Source: Segetibacter sp. 3557_3 (GTDB taxonomy: Bacteria; Bacteroidota; Bacteroidia; Chitinophagales; Chitinophagaceae). Taken from it: a stretch of 64,000 nt of DNA. The stretch lies in NCBI RefSeq assembly GCF_004354985.1, contig NZ_SMSK01000009.1, positions 184,275 through 248,274 on the forward strand, in the 5' to 3' direction. The translations under genes were made by a program, and so were the position numbers. The notes beneath the pieces are model-generated. The model saw nothing but the letters and a program-made list of their open reading frames with translations, was not told the origin of the DNA and searched no databases. This document shows positions 58,191 through 64,000 of this stretch, in pieces. Numbering within the stretch: position 1 is the stretch's first letter; the number at the start of each line of letters is the position of its first letter.

Positions 58191-58219
58191 AAGAGCCCCT
58201 GCGATCCTGCAGGGCTCTT
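58191..58219. terminator. Hairpin between the haloperoxidase and DUF3455 genes
   Basis: aagagccc (58191-58198) pairs with gggctctt (58212-58219); with one bulged C the stem continues tgc/gca around a gatcct loop. The downstream T-run is weak, so this may be a leaky terminator, attenuator or mRNA-stability element rather than a strong stop. Confidence 0.55.
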
Positions 58220-58248
58220 CTCTAATCCTTCATCAATCGTTATTCATC

Positions 58249-58863
58249 ATGAAAAAGATTCAACCATTAAACATCCTGTATTTTTTTAGTTTGCTGCTGG
58301 CAATTACGTCGTGCAGGAAAGAGGACGCTTGCACCAACGTGCAAAGAGGCAACTCCGCAGCTGCGAAAATCAACGCCAGTGAAAGACTGACAATACCTGT
58401 AGCTGTGGCCCTCCCCGACAATGCTCCTAAAGGAAACATAAGGGTCGCCACTTATTATGCGGAAGGCGTGCAGAAATACAAGGCAAGCCCAAAAGCGGGT
58501 GATCCCGGTAAATTTGAATGGGTGTTTGTTGCGCCCGATGCCCTGTTGTACGACATCAATAATGTTAAGGTCGGAACACATGGAGCGGGACCTTACTGGC
58601 AATTAACTTCGGCGGACCTGATTTACGCACAGCACTTCAGCCCGGCCCGGACGTCTGCCTCACCGGATGCGGAAAGTATTGATTGGTTGTTGTTGAAAAC
58701 CAAAACGGGAACAACACCAACAGGTATTTTTGCCGGGGTGGATTATATACAACGCATTGCAACGAAGGGTGGAAAGGCACCCCAAACAGCGCCGGAAAAA
58801 GTAACCGACAGCGTAGCGGTAAAATACCAGGCTGTTTACCGGTTCTCGCGGGTTGTGCAGTAG
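58249..58863 (+). CDS. DUF3455-family lipoprotein
   Basis: 204 residues with a lipoprotein signal (LLAITSC at about 18-24). The body shows the DUF3455 pattern: EGVQKYKASPKAGDPGKFEWVF (read in parts), APDALLYD, VGTHGAGPYW, WLLLKTKTG, YIQRIATKGGKAP and VKYQAVYRF. The function of the family is unknown; members are found in fungi and bacteria, and the combination of secretion and conserved aromatic and Gly residues suggests a binding role. It follows the haloperoxidase-like lipoprotein on the same strand. The repeat array begins right after its stop. Confidence 0.85.
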   Translation: MKKIQPLNILYFFSLLLAITSCRKEDACTNVQRGNSAAAKINASERLTIPVAVALPDNAPKGNIRVATYYAEGVQKYKASPKAGDPGKFEWVFVAPDALLYDINNVKVGTHGAGPYWQLTSADLIYAQHFSPARTSASPDAESIDWLLLKTKTGTTPTGIFAGVDYIQRIATKGGKAPQTAPEKVTDSVAVKYQAVYRFSRVVQ

Positions 58864-60432
58864 GCCACAGTTTACGATGCCACAACATGGGATTGCTTCG
58901 CCCTGCTCGCAATGACGGTTGGCAAACATTGCAACTGCGTGTGCGCAGAAATGCATTCATCATTCATAGTTCATCGTTAGGCAAAAGTTTAGGATGCCAC
59001 AACAAGGGATTGCTTCGTTCCTCGCAATGACGATGGGGGAACATGGCAATTGCGTGTGCGCGGAAATGCATTCATCATTCATAGTTCATCGTTCAATTAA
59101 AACTTACGATGCCACAACAAGGGATTGCTTCATTCCTCGCAATGACGGTGGCCGAACCGCGCAAAATCAGGGCGCTCGGGAAAAATGCATTCATCATTCA
59201 TAGTTCATCGTTAGGCAGAAGTCTACGATGCCAAAACATGGGATTGCTTCGCCGTGCTCGCAATGACGGTCGGCAGAACCGCGCAAAGTCAGGGTGCTCG
59301 GGAAAAATGCATTCATCATTCATAGTTCATCGTTTAGGCAAAAGTTTACGATGCCACAACAAGGGATTGCTTCGTTCCTCGCAATGACGATGGACGAACA
59401 TGGCATTTGGGTGTGCGCGGAAATGCATTCATCTTTCATAGTTCATCGTTCAATTAAAACTTACGATGCCACAACAAGGGATTGCTTCGTTCCTCGCAAT
59501 GACGATCGCATCACGTTTGCTGACTGCTATCACAAGGGCTTACGACGCTAAACATGGGATTGCTTCGTTCCCCGCAACGACGGTGGGGAACATGGCAATT
59601 GCGTGTGCGCAGAAATGCATTCATCATTCATAGTTCATCGTTCAATTAAGGCTTACGATGCTAAACATGGGATTGCTTCGTTCCTCGCAATGACGGTGGC
59701 GAACATGAGAATTGCCTGTGCGTGGAAATGCATTCATCATTCATAGTTCATCGTTAGGCAAAAGTTTACGATGCCACAACATGGGATTGCTTCGTTCCTC
59801 GCAATGACGATGGGGGAACATGGCAATTGTGTGTGCGCGGAAATGCATTCATCATTCATAGTTCAATTGCTTGTGCGTGGAAATGCATTCATCATTTATA
59901 GTTCATCGTTTGATTAAGGCTTACGATGCCACAACAAGGGATTGCTTCGTTCCTCGCAATGACGGTGGACGAACATGGCCATTGCGTGTGCGCGGAAATG
60001 CATTCATCATTCATAGTTCATCGTTAGGCAAAGGCTTAGGATGCCACAACAAGGGATTGCTTCGTTCCTCGCAATGACGATCACATCACGTTTGCTGACT
60101 GCTATCACAAGGGCTTACGATGCTAAACATGGGATTGCTTCGTTCCTCGCAATGACGGTGGCCGAACCGCGCAAAGTCAGGGTGCTCGGGAAATGCATTT
60201 ATCATTTATAGTTCATCGTTATGCAAAAGTTTAGGATGCCACAACAAGGGATTGCTTCGTTCCTCGCAATGACGATCGCATCATGTTTGCTGACTGCTAT
60301 CAAAATGCCTTACGATTCCACAACAAGGGATTGCTTCGTTCCTCGCAATGACGGTGACATCATGTTTGCTGACTGCTATCAAAATGCCTTACGATGCCAC
60401 AACAAGGGATTGCTTCGTTCACAGCAATGACC
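58864..60432. repeat. Mosaic array: 15 copies of a short hairpin core with three linker types
   Basis: Fifteen copies of gggattgcttcg...cgcaatgac start at 58889, 59006, 59121, 59240, 59363, 59478, 59556, 59669, 59783, 59938, 60053, 60131, 60248, 60327 and 60406. Each core can fold through attgc/gcaat. Three linkers separate them. A long one (gaacatggcaattgcgtgtg ... gttcatcgtt) follows copies 1, 2, 5 and 7-10. A second (gccgaaccgcgcaaagtcag ...) follows copies 3, 4 and 12. A short one (tttgctgactgctatc) follows copies 6, 11, 13 and 14. Spacing is about 113-123 with the long linkers, 78-79 with the short, and 155 once, where a linker is partly duplicated. The open frames reading MPQQGIASFLAMT are the repeats translated and are not genes. 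Confidence 0.93.
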
Positions 60433-60469
60433 ATGGACAAACGCGCAAACAAGGTGTGCGTTGGAGATG

Positions 60470-60742
60470 CTAAGCGGACTCAGTTAATGGAATGTGCAGC
60501 ATCTTAACAAGCGACCTGGCAATCTCCAGTTTAAGCCGACCCTGCAAGTCGTTACCGGTAGACTCAACGTGTAATGAACCATTGATTTCCTTGAGAACAT
60601 TGTTGCCAAACAACAGTTTTTCGAGATCACCGTTCATAACGGTGATCCGGTATTCGGTGCACCCGCTTTGTGCCTTACACATGATAAGCGAATGGTACGT
60701 AGCATTAAAAAACTGGAACGATATGAGCAAGAATCTGTTCAT
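60470..60742 (-). CDS. Small protein of unknown function
   Basis: 90 residues. The sequence reads like a real compact protein (YRITVMNGDLEKLLFGNNVLKEINGS, then GRLKLEIARSLVKMLHIPL), with alternating beta and helical character. No motif is recognised. A start at the ATG at 60682 would give a 70-residue version beginning MCKAQSGCTEY. It sits 51 bases downstream of the barrel protein on the same strand and next to the repeat array. Confidence 0.6.
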   Translation of the reverse strand: MNRFLLISFQFFNATYHSLIMCKAQSGCTEYRITVMNGDLEKLLFGNNVLKEINGSLHVESTGNDLQGRLKLEIARSLVKMLHIPLTESA

Positions 60743-60793
60743 AGAAGTTTGTTTAGTAGATGAAAGGAAAGCGAATTGAGATGATGAATTCCC

Positions 60794-61687
60794 TTACCTG
60801 TGCTTGTGCTTAGGCTCATAGATCAGGCGCACAAAGCTGCTGAAGCGTTCGTTTTCTCTTCGGATCGGCACACCCGTTACAATGCCAACCATGAGGTTAT
60901 CTGCAACACTCACCCGTAACTGTGGCCGTATGGTCATATCAAAATCTCCCTGGGCGAGCTCTTTGTTAAACTCCACACCAATAAAGTTTCTTGTACCTGG
61001 TATCATGTAGTGAAAGCTGGTATTCATTTGCCAGGTGGTATAGAGTGTATGATTATGATGTTGGCTCATGTAAGGACCGGTATATAGCAGGCTATGGAAG
61101 TTATTGCCCCACCGTTTTGCTGCTACAAAAAAAGGATTGTACACATGACCAGTCAACATCCTTCCTTTGCCATAACCTTTGAACGGGCTCAACTCAAACT
61201 CATGAATGTACCCTATTGCCATCGAGGTCTTTAGTTGGTCGGAAACAAAAAACGAATACTGACCTGCGAGTTTGACGCTTTGTAACCTGTTTGGTGGTAT
61301 GCTGTCTCCGGGTACCTTCCCATTGTTCCGGTAATAGAAGGTAAAGGGCAATTCCACCTCAAGCCCAAGCCGGTTTATTGGCGCAAACTCATATTCCACC
61401 AGGGCCGTATAGCTATCGAAGTCTTTGTTATCGGTTAAGCCCAGACCAACGTTCCATTCCTTCTCGCCTTTTCTTGCGCCCAGGTCACGGATCAGGTCTA
61501 TGTATAAGGGCTCAGCATGCAGTACTTTAACGGGCTCCTTTTTTGCTTCCGTTTCATTCAGGTATGCACTGTCAATGGTTTTGGCGTTTATTGGTAAGGA
61601 GTCGGTATGCTGCGCCAGCAGTTTATTTGAAAAAAGCGCACTTAAAAACAAGAGCATAGCAAGTTTTAAGACCAGATGTTTGTTCAT
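60794..61687 (-). CDS. Probable outer-membrane beta-barrel protein
   Basis: 297 residues. The signal peptide covers residues 1-25 (LAMLLFLSALFSNKLLAQ). From about residue 75 on, alternating amphipathic strands separated by short polar turns fill the chain (NVGLGLTDNKDFDSYTALVEYEFAP, LGLEVELPFTFYY, SVKLAGQYSFFV, TSMAIGYIHEFEL), the pattern of a small barrel. The family is not recognised; it resembles poorly characterised transporter-like or phenol-pathway MetA-like barrels. It lies in a minus-strand run of small envelope genes. Confidence 0.75.
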   Translation of the reverse strand: MNKHLVLKLAMLLFLSALFSNKLLAQHTDSLPINAKTIDSAYLNETEAKKEPVKVLHAEPLYIDLIRDLGARKGEKEWNVGLGLTDNKDFDSYTALVEYEFAPINRLGLEVELPFTFYYRNNGKVPGDSIPPNRLQSVKLAGQYSFFVSDQLKTSMAIGYIHEFELSPFKGYGKGRMLTGHVYNPFFVAAKRWGNNFHSLLYTGPYMSQHHNHTLYTTWQMNTSFHYMIPGTRNFIGVEFNKELAQGDFDMTIRPQLRVSVADNLMVGIVTGVPIRRENERFSSFVRLIYEPKHKHR

Positions 61688-61892
61688 CAGGAACCCAGTT
61701 TAGTTGTATAAAGTTTCAGCCTTAGATAAGCGGGTGACATGGCGATACATGCCACACACGGGTAAAGTGCCGATGAGGAATTGAAGACGATTGTGATCCC
61801 GGTAAGGACCCATTGAAGTTGAAGGAATGCTGGAGCGGATAGATCCTACGAACCTATGCAGAATAGGAGGTCATCTATGTTGCAGCAAGCAT

Positions 61893-62270
61893 TCAGGCGT
61901 ATTTAGGAGGAGGGGCATTTGGCCCGGCGTTTATAGAAGTAACGGTCGTTAGATAATGAACGTGGTGTTCAAGCGGATGGTTTATCAGAGCAGGGCTACT
62001 GTACGGGAAATCATAGAAATAAAGGTCAACTGAATGTGTATCGGTATCGATATCATGGTCGTTGTTTTCAGGAACATCCGAATGGAAAACCCCTTCTGCA
62101 ATCAATTCGTAAACTGATTCAACTTCGTTGATCGTGAGATCTTCTTGTTGTGATGTATAGACCTTCTTCGTTTGTTTTAAATCCGGCGGATCGATCGATA
62201 TATTGATTAGCTGCAGGAGTAGCAGCCAGCAGGTAAAACGCGCGACAATATGTTTTGCAGAAATAGTCAT
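61893..62270 (-). CDS. Small secreted His/Asp-rich protein of unknown function
   Basis: 125 residues with an N-terminal hydrophobic signal (FTCWLLLLQLINISI) and a body rich in Asp and His (NDHDIDTDTHSVDLYFYDF, NHPLEHHVHYL). The His and acidic clusters could bind a divalent metal, but no family is known to me. The end is PPPKYA. It is 205 bases upstream of the barrel gene on the same strand. The assignment as a real gene rests on the signal peptide and composition. Confidence 0.6.
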   Translation of the reverse strand: MTISAKHIVARFTCWLLLLQLINISIDPPDLKQTKKVYTSQQEDLTINEVESVYELIAEGVFHSDVPENNDHDIDTDTHSVDLYFYDFPYSSPALINHPLEHHVHYLTTVTSINAGPNAPPPKYA

Positions 62271-62460
62271 CTCCTTCCGGCAAATGTATAAAACGGATTG
62301 TAGAGTTGGGTTAATTATATGTTACATAGCGCATAGATCACTTAAATAGAAAGTGCTGTCTATGGAGTCAGCTTGTTAGAAAATTCCGGCTACGTAAATG
62401 CAATTCGTTTCTGAATTATATCCGCAACGGTGGCGCGATAAGATCGGAAAAGCTGTTTGC

Positions 62461-63432
62461 TCATATGCTCTCCTGCCTTGCTTCAACCGAACCTGTTTTT
62501 TCGACCCCGTTGGTGCCCTTAACGAGTCGCAAAACGTCCTTTAATAGTTCATTCGCTGCTTCAATTTCTTCTTTTTTTATCGAAACACTTTCGATATTGA
62601 AGCCAACGGGAATATGCTTTCCTTCGGCATATTTGATGATTTCAAAAGCAATGTACTTACAGGTTTCGATGGATGCAGACAAGATATCTTTAGAGTGCTT
62701 AAGGTCGTTGTACAACCATTTTGGCACTTCAATTCCAAGCCACTCCATGAACTGTAAGGTCTTCAACGAACCACATGGAGCGAGGGTAAAGATGATCGGA
62801 GACAACGGCCGGCCATTGTCTACAGCGGAGTAATAGTAGTCGGACAGCAGGTTTTTAGTTTCCTTGAGACTGTACACGCATTGTGACACAAAAAAGCTAC
62901 AGCCCTTATCCACTTTGTTCATCAAACGCAGGTGTTCGTCTCCCTTCTTAGTGTGTCGTTCCGGGATGGTTACCCCGCCTACCAGTAATGAAGGGTTGTA
63001 TTGTGCCTGCATTTCATATGCATCATTTAGGGTGAAGTTGGTCAGCTCGGTTTGTTGGTGAGAGGATGCACCAACAAAAACAACATATTCCAAATCGGCG
63101 TTCTCTTGAAGCCATCCGGCAAACTGATCTTTGGTAAGATTGCCAATGCTCTTGTAAATAATTTTGGGCAATCCGAGTTCGGTAAGCAGATTCTTGCTGT
63201 AATACTCGGGTGTAAGGGTAGGCGTAAATGCAAAGGTTCTTTCCTTTTCTGTTCGCGTCGACTCGTCCTGGATATCGTACAGCAAGAGTCCGTCAATGGG
63301 CAGGCCCTGCAATCTTTCGATTTGCTTTGCAGCGATAACTTTCACCCGTTCTGGGTCGGTGGTGATTTTCGGCGGAGTCAGACTGTAAAAAACCAAACCG
63401 GTCTCCGGCTTTAAGATCTTTGTTCTAAGCAT
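62461..63432 (-). CDS. Methylenetetrahydrofolate-reductase-like protein
   Basis: The start is placed at the ATG at 63432; a TTG 21 bases upstream is a weaker alternative. The 323 residues resemble the MTHFR-type flavin-binding TIM barrel: TGLVFYSLTPPKITTDPERV near the start, GLLLYDIQDES, then FVGASSHQQTEL, PSLLVGGVTIPERH and GCSFFVSQCVYS. True MetF proteins have conserved flavin and folate residues I cannot all confirm here, so this may be a paralogue. It stands alone, without other methionine genes nearby. Confidence 0.82.
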   Translation of the reverse strand: MLRTKILKPETGLVFYSLTPPKITTDPERVKVIAAKQIERLQGLPIDGLLLYDIQDESTRTEKERTFAFTPTLTPEYYSKNLLTELGLPKIIYKSIGNLTKDQFAGWLQENADLEYVVFVGASSHQQTELTNFTLNDAYEMQAQYNPSLLVGGVTIPERHTKKGDEHLRLMNKVDKGCSFFVSQCVYSLKETKNLLSDYYYSAVDNGRPLSPIIFTLAPCGSLKTLQFMEWLGIEVPKWLYNDLKHSKDILSASIETCKYIAFEIIKYAEGKHIPVGFNIESVSIKKEEIEAANELLKDVLRLVKGTNGVEKTGSVEARQESI

Positions 63433-63453
63433 ATGTGTAAAAAAGTGGCTCAA

Positions 63454-63800
63454 GATACAATCAACTTATTAGTTACCTGAATTATACTGGCTCCAACCTG
63501 AAGAATACTGCGTAGACGCACAGATTTCGGGGAACATGCTCCCGCCAGCCGTTCTGCGACAAGTACCATATCCTTTTTTTATAATGACCTGCGAAGTCTT
63601 GCTTTATTAGCAAATTCAGGACAATAACAACTCACACCAGGGGTTACCGGACCTCATACCTATCATCGCAGTTTTGCGATCTTCTTCCAATTTGCCGGCG
63701 CGGAGCACGATTCCAGCAAAATCCTTTTCAAATTAACCTTGCGGGCAGTTCAACCGAAGCATTAACGTAAGCTACGGGCAGTTATTCTACAATCATAGGT
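63454..63800. other. Gap between the MTHFR-like gene and the IS
   Basis: About 350 bases. A minus-strand open stretch around 63640-63740 reads weakly like protein (RAGKLEEDRKTAMIGM) but is short and has no start; it is not called. No riboswitch was recognised. Confidence 0.4.
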
Positions 63801-64000
63801 CAATGTCGTTTACTTAAGCTTGCTGCCAGAAATTTGGTGAATAAAATACTGCGGTACAAGTGAGTGACACAACGATGGTGAATCACTACTGTCCCGTTAA
63901 GTTTTCAAACAATGACGGCTGATTGCTAACTTCTTTAGGTTCTTGATTCACAAATAGTTCTTTAATAGGTGATTTCTCAAATAAACTAAGACTTATTATC
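63801..64000 (-). mobile_element. End of an IS4-like insertion sequence (runs off the right edge)
   Basis: The terminal inverted repeat caatgtcgtttacttaag (63801-63818) is identical to the ends of the MITE at 35829-35989, and the next 50 bases also match it. It is followed by the 3' end of a transposase gene on the minus strand. The rest of the element is outside the window. Confidence 0.85.
63886..64000 (-). CDS. Transposase, C-terminal end (DUF4372/IS4-like)
   Basis: Only the last 37 codons are in the window. They end in QPSLFENLTGQ, after SLSLFEKSPIKELFV. This ending, with repeated L-F motifs and a short polar tail, is typical of the IS4-like DUF4372 transposases common in Bacteroidota. 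The stop is TAG at 63886-63888. The catalytic DDE residues are outside the window, so activity cannot be judged. Confidence 0.8.
   Translation of the reverse strand, partial: IISLSLFEKSPIKELFVNQEPKEVSNQPSLFENLTGQ

Noticed and set aside
58981..60430. Several plus-strand open frames of 60-115 codons in the repeat array, repeating MPQQGIASFLAMT
   Set aside because: They are the repeat unit translated; the frame shifts among units and there is no ribosome site or protein-like composition.
58864..60432. CRISPR array
   Set aside because: The spaces recur in three types and differ in length; no cas genes are present.
63454..63800. Possible SAM-type riboswitch before the MTHFR-like gene
   Set aside because: Read on the minus strand, I found no conserved riboswitch core, only short unrelated hairpins.

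Overview
The window looks like chromosome from a member of the phylum Bacteroidota, probably near Chitinophagaceae. This is inferred from a TonB-dependent receptor with a carboxypeptidase-like N-terminal domain, a type IX secretion sorting domain, LytTR/propeller two-component proteins, and a fused cbb3 oxidase subunit I/II. No rRNA, tRNA or CRISPR array was seen.

Layout. (1) 1-6.6 kb, minus strand: a phosphate-ester-scavenging set made of a MINPP-type histidine phosphatase (candidate phytase), a di-heme cytochrome c peroxidase with an imelysin-like N-terminus, a purple-acid-phosphatase-like metallophosphoesterase and a TonB-dependent receptor cut by the window edge. (2) 7-10.3 kb: scattered small genes, namely a YetF-like membrane protein, a secreted heavy-metal-binding-domain protein, a secreted coiled-coil protein and a small dockerin-like secreted protein, separated by long gaps. 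(3) 11.4-35.3 kb, plus strand: an exopolysaccharide locus with a Wza-type exporter lipoprotein, a Wzc-type chain-length/kinase protein, a Wzx flippase, ten glycosyltransferases (four GT2-like, six GT4-like), two hexapeptide acyltransferases, a Wzy/ligase-like membrane protein and a giant secreted beta-rich protein. The middle is visibly AT-richer than both ends, as if a serotype-like cassette had been exchanged between conserved flanks. It ends at a strong terminator.

(4) 35.8-36.0 kb: a 161 bp MITE-like element whose inverted repeat matches the end of an IS entering the window at 63.8 kb. (5) 36.1-38.7 kb, minus strand: a secreted protein with three near-identical 80-residue repeats and a type IX sorting tail. 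(6) 39.6-49.3 kb, plus strand: a complete cbb3 cytochrome oxidase locus in the order ccoI, ccoS, ccoNO (fused), ccoQ, ccoP, ccoG, ccoH, a DsbD_2/TauE-like membrane protein, then a BON-domain lipoprotein. Metal ATPase, assembly factors and structural subunits together make a microaerobic terminal oxidase.

(7) 49.8-58.9 kb: two methyltransferases flanking a LytS-like propeller sensor kinase and LytTR regulator pair, then a vanadium-haloperoxidase-like lipoprotein and a DUF3455 lipoprotein. (8) 58.9-60.4 kb: a mosaic array of 15 copies of a short hairpin-forming core separated by three kinds of linker. (9) 60.5-63.4 kb, minus strand: a small unknown protein, an outer-membrane barrel candidate, a small His/Asp-rich secreted protein and a methylenetetrahydrofolate-reductase-like protein. 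(10) 63.8-64.0 kb: the end of an IS4-like element with the last 37 residues of its transposase.
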